A stretch of DNA of 64,000 nucleotides from NCBI GenBank assembly GCA_932294295.1, contig OW028580.1, forward strand, positions 8,523,374 to 8,587,373. The letters run 5' to 3'. Both the position numbers and the translations under genes were made by a program. The notes beneath the pieces are model-generated. The model had not been told where the DNA came from. It saw only the letters and a list, made by a program, of their open reading frames with translations, and did not search any database. This DNA comes from Alitta virens (Eukaryota; Annelida; Polychaeta; Phyllodocida; Nereididae). Below, piece by piece: positions 9,285 through 18,151 of the stretch; position 1 is the stretch's first letter; each line of letters opens with the position of its first letter.

Positions 9285-11853
9285 TGCAAATTCAAATACA
9301 AAAACTATTCACAATTTAATCAAACATTTTGTCACAGGCCATGGGGAGCAAAGACTACATTCTTGAATAGGTTCCGCGTCTTGCCATACTTCAAACATAA
9401 CTGTAAAATTGCACAGGGGGTTAGATCTATCAATTATCGAATGTTTGAAAATCTGTCGGACATTGAGATACATCTCCAAAATATAGTTTTGCTGCATCTT
9501 TTTCAATGTTGTGGATGATATTGCACTTTTCACAGTATGAATGCACGTATGCAACCCAGCGTAGATTTATGTTATCATAAGTAACATTTCCGTTTGTTCA
9601 CCTATAAGCTGATTTGCCAAAAATGTAATACTCCATGGTTAACCTTCGTTATAAAATTCAACAGTTTGTATGTATTCAGAGTAATTATCCTCAACCAAAA
9701 ATTTCTAAGATGTTAAAACTTCTTGAAGACTCATACAGTATTGATAAACAGTTTCCTTACATTCAGGATATCCAACAGCAATCCAATAAAAGCTATTATT
9801 GACCGGTTTGGATAGTTGTTGATATTCTGTGTCATGACCTCGATGGGGTGTTCTCAGGTCATGATCTAACACGGTGATGACCTTGGGACGGTTATGAATA
9901 CATTGCTGAGACTATTTTTAATATCGGAGCTGGAGTAGCATTATTACTACTCATGACTCATCATGCCCACTTTTCAGTTGACCAAACGAACAAAAGCACT
10001 CTTAAACATATCACTGTAATGGTTTCACTCACCAAAATGGATAAATGCCCAGGAAGATGGGCTTCTTCGGCGATCACAGGTTTGGGACTTGTTTTGAGGA
10101 TTCAATGCATACATAGGGAAGCATCTGTTGCTGAAGAAACAGCTACCGTCATGGTCCTCCGGCTTTACCTGAAACAAGCGATCAGGCCGTTTGTAGCATG
10201 AGATATAACGTGGTGCTCAAACATGAAATTTTCAGGTAGCCTTTCCAGTGGCATTCCACATCTCACTAAATTAGGTAATTTGTTATTCAATAGATAAGCT
10301 GATTAATGGTTTGACTGACCGTTAAAATAAATTTAGGTGTGCAATATTGGGTCACTTTTATTACTCTGAGCAAAATCCAATCAATAGCTCAAAAGTTTTC
10401 GAACATATCATGACGTGGACATGAATGAAAGGAGAAATGTCCTGAAGATGTTTTGAGAGATGTACAATGTATCTGAGTATTACAGTCAGTAAATTTTAAT
10501 GTTAACACCATGACATGTTCTTTAATATTATTTTGGTCTTATTGATGGTTTCTCCAAAACATAGTCAATTTGTTTTCTTAACAAACTTAGATAGGTAAAA
10601 ACTCACATTTCTTATAGCACAATTGCTTTTGTCTGCACATTCAAAGCACTTCATCGGATAAACTAGTATCGTATTTTCGCCATACACTGGACCCAGTCTG
10701 CCATTTTCCGATTTCTGAAGGAGTTGAACAACTGCAGATCGACCAGGTGGAACTGGACATTGAAAGGTTGTACCGTTGATGACCTTAGGTTCCTTGCTAT
10801 CCAATAAATCGGCATGAAAGTATTCATTTCGGATGACCTAGAAGTTGTGGTAAAAGGTGGTTTGCAATCAATGCCTTTGCACAACAAATCATGTATGTGC
10901 AGTCTTACAAGAAAGTATTATATTGTACACCGCACTGTCCAGTTATGCAGAAGGTCCAATGTTCCCTGCAGTCTGGGCTCTCTAAATATACTGAACTTTA
11001 CATGTACATCTAGGCTAAATGTCTACGCATTAGATGTTAAATTGGGAGAAACTTTGTATATACTTGGTGCCTATGATGAAGCAAGGTAAAGACACACTTT
11101 TGGAGTAAATTAGTAACAGGTGTGGACGCCAAGCCTTATCATCTCATCATTACATCTTTCTCTGGAGCTGGTCATTTAAACTGGGAAAACTTAAGACCTA
11201 TTAGCATAGAGATATTGAAATTAAAACATTTTTTGAAGGTGAAAACAATGCCTTTATAAGAGAATTACGGTCACGTCTGTCTCTGATTAGACTTTAAACA
11301 TTATTTATCTGTTCAAATAGTTTGTGCTAAACCACCAAAAAATGCATTCTAAAGCTTTGCCTTCAATAAGGAAAAATATTCTGTAAATTCAAGTCAAACG
11401 TAGGCCTACCTCAAAATTGAATGTTGTCATGTTGCAGACAAAGGACTCTGTTCCATCAAGGTTGGAAACATGGAAGGTCGTAAATTGGCATGGTCCAACA
11501 TCATCGATGTCACATTGTTGCACCGTGGCTGTAAATCATGCATCGTTTATATTTTTGGGTACATGAGAAGTTGTATGAACTATGAATGATATAATGTGAT
11601 GTCGTAGATATTTATACAGTCAAACATGCTCTTACTGCCATAGAACGGCCACTTAATGCTCCCCTACATTGAAAACTGCGTAATGATTGATTCTCATGGG
11701 TGACTATTTTAACACAGGTCTAACTGTACGTCTAAACTTGACACTGTACGTACGTCGAAAACTTTACATTACATCAAAATTATCTTAAAGATATACTTTA
11801 CCTGAACCCACAGCCAGGCCAACAAAAATGGCAGCTAACTGAAACCTCATCAT
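210..11853 (-). CDS. Secreted Cys-rich / LamG-like protein, 7-exon gene model (LamG-1)
   Basis: Model built by eye from splice sites and phases. Exons (minus): 11853-11802, 11528-11410, 10837-10607, 10168-10033, 2397-1693, 1599-1585, 385-210. Phases fit throughout (1,0,0,1,1,1) and give 1434 nt, about 477 residues. Residues 1-18 are a signal peptide. Exons 2-4 are Cys-rich. Exon 5 (residues ~180-414) resembles a concanavalin A-like/LamG sandwich (GWILIGLGYD, LTFYLNGKK, FSDPFVVGNAS) with several N-glycosylation sequons. An RKKR furin-type site lies at residues ~333-336, before GWILIG. The protein should be extracellular; binding partner and function are unknown. Intron 4 is 7.6 kb and full of transposon debris. 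A TATA box lies ~55 nt upstream of the ATG. Exons 1-6 are well supported; exon 7 is tentative. The LamG assignment is by pattern, not by search. Confidence 0.66.
1585..1599 (-). CDS. 15-nt micro-exon of LamG-1
   Basis: Minus strand: GCCTTTCAG acceptor, 15 nt AGGAAGAAGCTGAGA, then GTAAGT donor. It enters and leaves in phase 1 and encodes about KEEAE. The call rests on the paralogue at 33593-33607, which has an exon of the same length, phase and place (after the LamG exon), and on the duplicate at 20642-20656. Confidence 0.7.
1693..2397 (-). CDS. LamG-like domain exon of LamG-1 (exon 5)
   Basis: A 705-nt exon with no stop. The acceptor is GTTTCTTCCAG|GT at 2398 and the donor ATGCA|GTAGGT at 1692. 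It encodes 235 residues starting GGTYRTALPINAC. Two cysteines lie near the ends (NACAT; VSCIES) with a last one at PLLC. The second half reads like a LamG/pentraxin-type strand series: GWILIGLGYDARN, LTFYLNGKK, DLSDLQLIFSDP, VVGNASVSC. The furin-like RKKR is encoded at 1939-1928. Paralogous sequence occurs at 15823-16046, 20750-20868 and 30871-31492; only this copy is intact over its length. Confidence 0.82.
2398..2985 (-). other. Start of intron 4 remnant, no gene seen
   Basis: AT-rich sequence between the LamG exon and the decayed retroelement. It holds short repeated ATGAGTCATCA-like words near 2690-2760 and 2935-2955 but no coding signal I can support. One end of the retroelement, such as an LTR, could lie here, but I found no matching copy near 6.7-7.2 kb. 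Confidence 0.4.
3000..3540 (-). pseudogene. Extra 3' ORF of the gypsy-type element, unassigned
   Basis: An open stretch of about 165 residues begins MATTCQVCQYMEATQDLQ and continues with a heptad-like, Leu/Ile/Gln-rich segment (ELSQLGDHVKELDQYMNQV) that suggests a coiled coil. A second frame carries a hydrophobic run (FKIGAGVALLLLS, about 3053-3015) that looks membrane-spanning. A third ORF downstream of pol with a coiled coil and a membrane segment would fit an envelope-like product, but nothing proves it. A 17-base C run at 3571-3587 breaks the frame upstream. Confidence 0.45.
3652..4125 (-). pseudogene. Open stretch between integrase and 3' ORF of the gypsy-type element
   Basis: About 157 residues, starting MADTAEGGALHSD, rich in Arg, His, Ser and Gln with no motif I recognise. 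Its place between the integrase and the coiled-coil region suggests it was part of the same third ORF. The plus-strand reading of the same DNA is equally long, so the coding frame is uncertain. Confidence 0.3.
4583..5048 (-). pseudogene. Integrase fragment of the gypsy-type element
   Basis: Two frames give RCLTCLVHSKKKV (end of the zinc-binding domain), then LALLDLVGPLVTS with the first catalytic Asp, then SDLCREFNA (second Asp, SDxGxEF-like) and TTPYHPHSNGRIERFNHTLK with the catalytic Glu. The distance between the two Asp residues is shorter than usual for rve cores, and a frame change lies between the parts, so some sequence is lost. It is not functional as it stands. Confidence 0.8.
5202..6102 (-). 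pseudogene. Reverse transcriptase / RNase H fragment of the gypsy-type element
   Basis: The 5' part reads ILAQGIIVPSQSPWASLVVL and the FCIDFTKV block, the fingers and palm entry of Ty3/gypsy RT. A YVDD catalytic box is encoded at 5693-5682, followed by LTLNPKKCVFGQREVKLLGF from the thumb side. Near 5340 the YRMGKLNVRADMLSRI block marks the end of RNase H. Stops and frame changes separate these blocks. Confidence 0.82.
6148..6675 (-). pseudogene. Gag-like fragment of the gypsy-type element
   Basis: About 175 open residues upstream of RT. It includes GAYLHGLKDKQLVERVV, a pattern usual in gypsy capsid regions, then a charged linker (KNRMDELTRFMDGMSKEFTK) and a Gly/Arg/Ser tail. No CCHC knuckle survives. 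The start codon is probably not the original one. Confidence 0.6.
6721..7181. other. Likely 5' flank of the gypsy-type element
   Basis: This stretch is richer in G+C than the host DNA, like the element, and holds no open frame I can assign. It may include the element's 5' untranslated region, but no second LTR-like copy was found in the window. Confidence 0.3.
7182..7915 (+). mobile_element. LINE 3' end (post-RT C-terminus and 3' UTR)
   Basis: Residues encoded at 7230-7350 (LRIETGR, AAERLCLKCSM, IEDEKHCLIVCPHN) are the C-x2-C..H..C zinc-type module found after the RT domain of many non-LTR retrotransposons. The frame stops at 7412. A non-coding 3' UTR follows to a polyadenylation-like aataaagatatataataata end near 7890-7915. 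The RT itself is missing, as expected for a 5'-truncated insertion. Confidence 0.72.
8147..8500 (-). pseudogene. Integrase fragment of another LTR or Maverick-type element
   Basis: Minus-strand frames read FSRFSWIKPLKTKTARV, then VADAIQEIFNDVTPFG, then a degraded version of the usual T/SDxGxEF segment. The GSCCERLNRTLENRLYNF block near 8280 contains the catalytic Glu of an rve integrase. The sequence differs from the integrase at 4.6-5.0 kb, so this is a separate element. Both LTR retrotransposons and Mavericks/Polintons carry such integrases; I cannot decide which. Confidence 0.6.
8758..9192 (-). other. Unassigned 144-residue open frame beside the integrase fragment
   Basis: The frame begins MYYRGQHHTVLICTLYRW and is open for 144 residues on the same strand as the integrase fragment. 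I recognise no domain. It could be another part of that element or chance; its place in transposon debris argues against a host gene. Confidence 0.2.
9235..9283. repeat. (AT)n microsatellite
   Basis: About 24 uninterrupted AT repeats within intron 4 of LamG-1. Confidence 0.97.
9860..9975 (+). mobile_element. Fragment sharing a membrane-segment motif with the gypsy-type 3' ORF
   Basis: The plus strand encodes ETIFNIGAGVALLLLMTH. The minus strand at 3065-3005 encodes the closely similar ELSAVFKIGAGVALLLLS, and about 45 bases match at the nucleotide level. The fragment is inverted relative to the first copy, so it is probably a piece of a second insertion. Confidence 0.45.
10033..10168 (-). CDS. 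Exon 4 of LamG-1: Cys-rich exon
   Basis: Acceptor TGTTTCAG|GTAAAG, donor CATTTTG|GTGAGT, 136 nt, phase 0 in and phase 1 out. It encodes VKPEDHDGSCFFSNRCFPMY and further residues with QTCD. The spacing C-x5-C-x14-C matches the paralogous exon at 28672-28815 (DCVFYD, YIDGKCYPH, LCDSD). Phase 1 out joins directly to the LamG exon at 2397. Confidence 0.75.
10607..10837 (-). CDS. Exon 3 of LamG-1
   Basis: Acceptor CTTCTAG|GTCATC, donor AGAAAT|GTGAGT, 231 nt, 77 codons, phase 0 at both ends. It encodes VIRNEYFHADLLDSKEPKVI, then FQCPVPPGRSAVVQLLQK, and ends with a Cys cluster (MKCFECADKSNC). A TAG directly before the acceptor fixes the left border. The +1 frame is also open for much of the exon but is out of phase with exon 4. 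Domain family unknown. Confidence 0.75.
11066..11180 (+). repeat. SINE-like repeat, family with GTGTGGACTC core (copy 1)
   Basis: It shares the words GTGTGGAC, CAAGC, TTATCATCTCATCATTACATC and GCTGGTCAT with copies near 24.5, 27.0, 41.7 and 41.9 kb. The copy is diverged and lies between exons 3 and 2 of LamG-1. Confidence 0.55.
11410..11528 (-). CDS. Exon 2 of LamG-1
   Basis: Acceptor TTTACAG|CCACGG, donor TTTGAG|GTAGGC, 119 nt, phase 1 in and phase 0 out. It encodes TVQQCDIDDVGPCQFTTF and ends with VCNMTTFNFE. A degenerate second copy with the same donor position lies at 12892-12990. Phase 0 out matches exon 3. Confidence 0.75.
11802..11853 (-). CDS. Exon 1 of LamG-1: signal peptide
   Basis: It encodes MMRFQLAAIFVGLAVGS followed by a split Gly/Ala codon and a GTAAAG donor. 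The hydrophobic core after a basic residue and the small residues before the junction are typical of a secretory signal. Two ATG codons are adjacent (11853 and 11850); the first is used here. Confidence 0.75.
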
Positions 11854-11906
11854 TCTTGACGGTTGTTGGAAACGATCAGGAATAAGATGAAACAATGCGA
11901 TGAGAG

Positions 11907-11912
11907 TTTATA
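11907..11912 (-). promoter_or_regulatory. TATA box of LamG-1
   Basis: Minus-strand ATATAAACT lies 54-59 nt upstream of the ATG. The paralogue at 28.1 kb has a TATA box at nearly the same distance (TATAAATA, 38-45 nt upstream), which supports both starts. Confidence 0.5.
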
Positions 11913-12403
11913 TTGGAAAGAAAAAGCAAGAACAGTCCAATATTTGCATGGGAGGGTGATGAGGTGTGTGGTACAGCAATATGTCATTACTTTTGTAAAT
12001 TATATTGAAGACATGGAACCAAAACTAATAAAATACTGCTTATTACAGAAACTTCTCCAGGCATCTTGAATTCAGCTTAAAAGTAACCTAGTAAGTTTTT
12101 TTGCAATAATGACCTGCTCCCCCTTTTCTTTCCTGGTACCACATCTGATGACCAGCTGTGACAAATATTACCTTATCAAAATAACAAACATGTCAAACAT
12201 GAATTATTGTATTCATAAATATTGCATGTGATTATGCATCATATTTATTGATATTTTTCATATATTATTCATATGTAATATTCACCAAAGCAAAATTAAC
12301 ATATGAATGCCTAAGCATGAAGCCGAAGGCCGTTGTTCAATGTGATACATGACATTGTAAATACATAATTATGCCACAGCATAAATGGGCATTTCTATTA
12401 TTT

Positions 12404-12650
12404 AGATCTCCCCTCTTCAACCCCTGTACATATATATATATAATTTCAGGGCGTACATACCATGTCTAAAAATGTAATCATTGTGTATTGTTTTGTACCA
12501 CTGAAGTATTGTCAGTGTGTTATTTTCATTGATTACGATTCTATGTAAAATTGCGCTGCGTCCACAATTCGTCTGAAGAATTAATGCCAGTTTGGTTTAA
12601 TTAGGTAAAGATCGTATCTTTAGAAAAAATTTTAATTTTTAAAATCGGAT
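12404..12650 (+). repeat. Dispersed non-coding repeat R-A, copy 1
   Basis: It matches 15305-15545 at high identity over about 240 bp, and 38560-38830 more weakly. Shared words include TACATATATATA, ATTGTGTA, TTGTCAGTGTGTTATTTTC and TCCACAATTCGTCT. It has no coding capacity, so a non-autonomous mobile element or part of a gene-family duplication are both possible. Confidence 0.7.
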
Positions 12651-12891
12651 GAAAACTGAAGAATATGTTTAATAAAACGTAGAGCAAGTACCTACAAGTG
12701 AGAGCGTCCAATACTGTGCTTGATTCATGAAATTTATATTGTTCTTTGAACTAGAAAAGTGTCCTTGACTTACTTCAAAGAAATATTTGCTTCATTTCAG
12801 CATTTTCTTACTAACTCTTCCTATCATTATATGTAAAGCACTGAACGATGAAAAAACAAATAAGACATTTTCATGTCAGGCAAACATTTAC

Positions 12892-12990
12892 CTCAAATCT
12901 CAACCTTGTTATGTTGCAAATGAAGTACTCAGGCTGGAAACGCGGAAGATGGTGTTTTTGCAAGGCCCAGGATCATCAATGTCACACTGT
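12892..12990 (-). pseudogene. Degenerate copy of LamG-1 exon 2
   Basis: The minus strand encodes EQCDIDDPGPCKNTIF, matching the exon 2 motif QQCDIDDVGPCQFTTF. One base is then lost and the match continues as YFICNITRLRFE up to a GTAAAT donor. The acceptor found in exon 2 is not present. It is a broken duplicate about 1.4 kb from the original. Confidence 0.7.
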
Positions 12991-12999
12991 TCATTTGGT

Positions 13000-15304
13000 T
13001 CATTTCCTTTATTATTCCCCTTTTCCACTTATATTATATTCCATCTCTTCTTTTTTTCCTCTCTACTTATCTTTTCTTTACTCTATGGTGTACACTACTA
13101 ATAACCTTAGCTTTAAGTGTATTGCTGTAGGTTTTGTTGTTTAGGTTGACTTTTGGATTCAATTGTTTCATTTGTTAATATTCCTCACCAGATAACTGAA
13201 AAATGTCAGTTATTACCTAGAGCTTTATATCAATAATGGACAATTCGGTTTTTAAATTACGTACTGTTGAATTCTATCATCCACATAAGCATTTTGTATT
13301 AGATGAGTATCTTGTGTCACAGGGTTTTGTTTCTATCAAAGTTTATATTAGTCATATATGTTTTAGGTATAAACATTTGCAGGCAATAATTTCATCAGAT
13401 GTTTCCTTTCATGTCAGTCCATGCAGATAGATAATATTCTTGAAATGTTTTAAGTGTAAATATAGATACCTTGATATTGAATTTTATGATGTACATTTAG
13501 GTAATATTTCGGTGTCCTGTGCAATATTGCTTATTTTATCCAGAAAGCATTTATTTCATTATAAGCTAGATTCATAAAGGCGATTTTTTTTTTTTTTTTT
13601 TAATGTAAATGTCAAATTATACCAGGGTCAAACTCCGAGAAAATTATTCTAGCATACATCATACAAACCAGCCAACTACAACTTTATCTGTGCAAGAAAT
13701 CAACTTTGATAGGTCAATTTGGCAGCCATCTCGAAAAAGGGCCGCCATCTGAGATTTTCAAATGGTTAATTAGGTACATTTGATCTATAAGCCTTTGAGA
13801 ACAACTCCACCAAATTTCGTGCTTGTATCATAATTTGCACGATTTCTGCTATCCGCTCCATGAAAGGTTTATGACTCAAACAATCATATTTTCTATTTTA
13901 TTGCTAAAATAAATATGATCCAGCTGTGATACCATACAATATTAAGTTGTTAACAATATTGAGCTGATGCTCAGAGGCACATTTGCTCACGAAAACATTA
14001 CTGTAACATAATAATTGTAACATACATACATTAATCGTCAGAATACTGGGGTAATCATGCAAACTCTAACCTTTCGGCCACTCTTAGGAGAGTAGCCTCT
14101 CTGACATTGGTCTGTTAAAACTAAATTAATGCGCCCAACGGTGTTTGATTCTAAAATGTTTGACTACCAATGGCAAGCCCATGAGGCATTTTTTAACAAT
14201 ATGACAACCCTTCAGTCAATTTGACAACCCTAAATCTGACAAAAACGCCTCTGCTTCAATATATTCTTTGCGCAGTTTAGCTGAATCAACTATATCAGAG
14301 GTATCTTCAGCCCATAAGACATTTTCAAAATTAAAAAGTAACTTTTAGGAACTATGAAATTATCGGATAATTTCAAAGCAAGATTTTTAAAATAATGACA
14401 ATTTTCAGGCAAAAACCGTTCAGTCATAAATATAGCCGACATATTTCTCTATTAGGGTGCTCCAAAAAAAACTGAAGGTCAAAAAACCCTTGCTCCCCAT
14501 AGTTTTTTTCCATTAAACGTTAGGTCAGTTTCTCCATTCTAAGCCTGGCAACCAGTCTGTTGAAATATCCGGTATGATAGCCATTGAATTTGTATGAGCT
14601 CGGACACCATCATACAGTGGTTTTTGTTTCAGTTGAGTAAAAGGTTTATTTTTCCTTTATTCTACACCAGTGCAGAGCTCTAACTAGGCATAATGTGAAA
14701 CAGTACCGTAATTAGCACAGAATTCAGTCTCAACACACATTTGACTTATCAATCCTTGCTAAAAGTGTGCGTTTCCAAATATCTGGAATAGCTTGTCTAA
14801 AATTTGTGCAATATAAACTATCGCTCTTATATGCATAATATCCTCGTTGTATATATTTTAGATAGTCTGAGCTTGGTGACCATTATCATACAGCATATAG
14901 TAATTATATAAATTAATACATTACATTAAATTTGTTGTGAAATACTACTATTAAGCATTAGTCTAAGTATTATATTTGATTTATCTATTTTTATTGTACA
15001 TATGCCCTTATTTGTGATTTCTCACTACATGAGAAATTCTTAAATTTCGTCACACCTTTCCTTAAGTGACCTACATAAGTTAGTGTAAACATATACTCTA
15101 TTATATAATAGCTAAATTTTAAGTTTCAGTGCACTCCTGATAGAAATTTATCCTACTATTACGAACAGACTAAATTAACATTCTGGCTGAGACATGGAAT
15201 TTGGCTAGGAAAGTTAATGGACATTCTCACCATCCGTTACTGTTTTCGTACATTTGCTAAGCAATACAGGCATGAGGATTTGCTTCATAGGCAGTGCTAA
15301 TATT
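13000..15304. other. AT-rich intergenic DNA, no gene supported
   Basis: There is a 20-base T run near 13586. The segment 13640-13860 (GGCAGCCATCTCG, CCAAATTTCGTGCTTGTATC) has the look of an old repeat 3' end. Nothing else is coding or structured that I can support. Confidence 0.4.
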
Positions 15305-15545
15305 TAGATCTCCCTCTTCAACCCCTGTACATATATATATAATTTGAGGGTGTACATATCTCATGTCTCACAATGTAATCATTGTGTAATTGTTTTGTAC
15401 AACTGAAGTATTGTCAGTGTGTTATTTTCATTGATTACGATTCAGTGAAAACTAGCGCTGTGTCCACAATTCGTCTAAAGAATTATTGTTACATATTAAT
15501 TAGGTGAACATCTTAGCTTTTAGAAAATGTTTTAATTTTTAAATA
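15305..15545 (+). repeat. Dispersed non-coding repeat R-A, copy 2
   Basis: Near-colinear match to 12404-12650 (TAGATCTCCC, TACATATATATA, TTGTCAGTGTGTTATTTTC, CCACAATTCGTCT). It stands about 280 bp upstream of a LamG exon fragment, as copy 1 stands beside an exon 2 fragment. Confidence 0.7.
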
Positions 15546-15822
15546 TCTTAATTGAAGATCAGCGCACAGCTAAGGCACTTTTTTTTTCCAGCTAGTGGAA
15601 GGAATGGCATTACCCCTGTTGGTGTTCTCCTAGTGGCATCCTTGTATGCCATTTGTGGGGAGATGTCCATCTGAGTTTTCACTTTGGCAACTCAAAGGTA
15701 GTTCCAGAGCAATATCTTCAATGGAATAGGCATAAGATTGTTTAAGAGCAATTAAGGATTTAATGATATTAGAGTACAAAAAATATGCAATTTTCAGCTT
15801 TTTACAGGATTTGAATTGCTTA

Positions 15823-16046
15823 TGGAAATTGAGGGTGGACATCAATTGGTCTCGGTTATGAAGCAAAAAATATGACACTTTCTTTTTGCCTGAATGGTAG
15901 AAAACTGGAGAAGAATCTTGGTGATCGTTCAGATTTGCAATTGATATTCTCAGATCCAGTGGTTATTAGTAATGCTTCAATTTCCTGTATTGAGATAGAC
16001 ATGACAATACTAACACCAGAATCCATCATGACTACACTTATGTGTG
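15823..16046 (+). pseudogene. LamG exon fragment of a broken paralogue
   Basis: The plus strand encodes SIGLGYEAKNMTLSFCLNGR, then DRSDLQLIFSDPVVISNASI and SCIEIDM, ending TTLMC at a TGT G|GTAATT donor in phase 1, as in the intact LamG exon. Only about the last 70 of 235 residues align. The preceding sequence and the exons upstream are unrecognisable. It lies opposite in orientation to LamG-1. Confidence 0.75.
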
Positions 16047-16915
16047 GTAATTACCATAGTAGGATTCAAAATAAATGTCTCACCTGGTTTTGGGTGAAAT
16101 TTTGGCATGGAGCAGCACAAAATAGAAAGAAATATTAGCAAGTCAAATCCTAATTTCTATTGCTGATAAAAACCTTTCTTTTGAACAATGCTATATAAAA
16201 TCGATTGTAATTTGCGCTGCTTCTCTGTGAACATAACATATGGCTAAAATGATAACACGAAGAAAAACTTTTTTTTGCAAAGATAAAAACCTTGAAGTTC
16301 ATTGGTACCAAAAGGGGTTTTTAGGGGTTAAAAAATTCGGACTTTTACTTATTAGTAACAGCATTCTATGTAAGAATATAACCAAAAACAAGTAGACATT
16401 TATTATGGTTCCTACAAATTATAATATGATAACAATACACCTGGACATAGGGATAAAAATGATTCCTTGTTGCCCTTTTATAAAGTTTTAAGAGTGAAAT
16501 TTGGGTACATTCATAATTGATGTTGTAAGCCTATAGTTAATGCACTTTTCAAACTATTTCTGTGATCAGTAAGTAACATGTATATTACCTCAACATATTT
16601 TGTTGAAACATCTGTAAAATTACCACGAAGACCTCAAACTGGATATGAAATGTTGCTAAATATGCCTTTGCCCTAATGTTTGAAATGTCCGTACTGTCGA
16701 TTTTAATCATGAAATATATATTGATATCTTTCTTTATTTTCACAATACCTTTAATTGCAATGGTAAAGTCTATTCCAATACATTACCTTATTCAAATGTT
16801 GGTTAGACATTCCAATAGCATATCACAACAATAAAATCCCAAACTGTGGTGCCCGCTTGTTTTAGTATCGTTATGATTTTATTCATACACAAAATACAAA
16901 TGTATACGACATGGA
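16047..16915. other. AT-rich DNA, nothing recognised
   Basis: No micro-exon or tail exon like those of the LamG-like genes follows the 15.8-16.0 kb fragment. I see no open frame or structured repeat here. Confidence 0.4.
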
Positions 16916-16916
16916 G

Positions 16917-17251
16917 GTGGGTGGGTGATTAGGGCTTTACGTCCTGTATTTCTGCACCTGTTGGGCTAATTAGGACAGGTAGAGTGGGTGGGTGATTAGG
17001 GCTTTACGTCCTGTATTTCTGCACCTGTTGGGCTAATTAGGACAGGTAGGGTGGGTGGGTGATTAGGGCTTTACGTCCTGTATTTCTGCACCTGTTGGGC
17101 TAATTAGGACAGGTAGGGTGGGTGGGTGATTAGGGCTTTACGTCCTGTATTTCTGCACCTGTTGGGCTAATTAGGACAGGTAGGGTGGGTGGGTGATTAG
17201 GGCTTTACGTCCTGTATATCTGCACCTGATGGGCTAATTAGGACAGGCAGG
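16917..17251. repeat. 67-bp minisatellite, about 5 copies
   Basis: The unit begins GTGGGTGGGTGATTAGGG and contains TTTACGTCCTGTATTTCTGC and GGGCTAATTAGGACAGG. Unit starts at 16984, 17051, 17118 and 17185 give an exact 67-bp period with few changes. The last unit runs into the SINE body at 17252-17385, and a single diverged unit with the same flank occurs at 59775-59860. Confidence 0.93.
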
Positions 17252-17385
17252 GACCATGACAATCAGATGATAGATGAACAGCTATCCAAATTAGGCTGGA
17301 CTAAGAGTCAAAACATGGACGCAGGGGTTGGAAGCCAAGCGTGCTACCTCTGAGCTAGGCCCCCACCTCCACGACATAGAGGTAG
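17252..17385 (-). mobile_element. tRNA-derived SINE, minus strand
   Basis: Read on the minus strand from ~17372, the sequence GGGGGCCTAGCTCAGAGGTA is a tRNA 5' half with a Pol III A box. A body follows (CTGTTCATCTATCATC, TGGTCCCTGCCTGTCC). The 67-bp tandem array is an expansion of the 3' part of this SINE. Confidence 0.65.
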
Positions 17386-17907
17386 TGCTATGAAAATAAT
17401 AACTTAGTATCGTTATCATTGTTAATGTTTACAAAGCACTTATGTGCACATTTGGTGTACATGAATTAAACGGTAGCTGTATTTTATTCAGTGTTTATTC
17501 TATGATTTTATCAATAAATGATAAATGTTGCAATATTCCGCCAACTTTCAAAACAGGCTTTCATATAAAAGTGATGAAGAGTTAGGGGTTGTAATGTGAA
17601 GCCAAACAAAATTTGCTGTGACACTTAAAATTTCACTGAAAAAAATATATGACTAACATCTTATTTTATTGACTAGATATCTAGTCACAGTGATGATACC
17701 ATAATAAAACTACCGGCCTATCATATAGCACTCTTTACTAACTTTTTAGCATTTTTGGACCAACTAATTGGACATGCCACTTGCAACAATGATGAACAGC
17801 AGCCATCTACTGACCAACATGGTTAGTCAAACTGTTAAACAGACCACCCGAATTAGTCAGTGAAGAATTTGAGCTCACTGTGAGATCATTGTGAGCTAAA
17901 AGTGTAA
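17386..17907. other. AT-rich DNA, nothing recognised
   Basis: I see no coding frame, hairpin or repeat copy in this stretch. Confidence 0.4.
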
Positions 17908-18020
17908 TCACACAGTGGTCTCACACCCCAGTTAGCATTCCAAATCGGACCAGCGTTGTTTCGACATCGGTAACGTCGCGACAATGTTGATATGATTTGG
18001 AATGCTGTCTGGGGTGTGAG
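17908..18020. mobile_element. Palindromic MITE
   Basis: The arm CTCACACCCCAGTTAGCATT with CCAAATC at 17920-17946 is mirrored by GATTTGGAATGCTGTCTGGG with GTGTGAG at 17993-18019. An inner pair (GCGTTGTTTCGAC / GTCGCGACAATG) extends the fold. The whole unit is one long hairpin, the usual form of a small foldback transposon. Confidence 0.7.
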
Positions 18021-18151
18021 CCTTAGAAGATGTGGACAAAAATCTCCAAGATCAACTATGAAGTGTAAAACAAAGCTCACATTTTCCAGAACAGAAATTT
18101 ATAAAAATGGCCCAGGGTAATGGAATTTCCATTTATGTTAATTTCTGTGGA

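Noticed and set aside
10663..10887. Alternative reading frame over exon 3 of LamG-1 (74 residues, minus)
   Set aside because: It is out of phase with the neighbouring exons; the other frame has matching phases on both sides and a Cys pattern.
10900..10995. Possible extra exon (SPDCREHWTFCITGQCG, GTAAGA donor) between exons 2 and 3 of LamG-1
   Set aside because: It would leave phase 2, while exon 3 requires phase 0, and its acceptor (GAG) is poor. Kept out of the model, though an alternative transcript is possible.
16917..17251. Regularly spaced repeat that might suggest a CRISPR array
   Set aside because: Units are contiguous 67-bp tandem copies with no unique spacers, and the DNA is animal nuclear.
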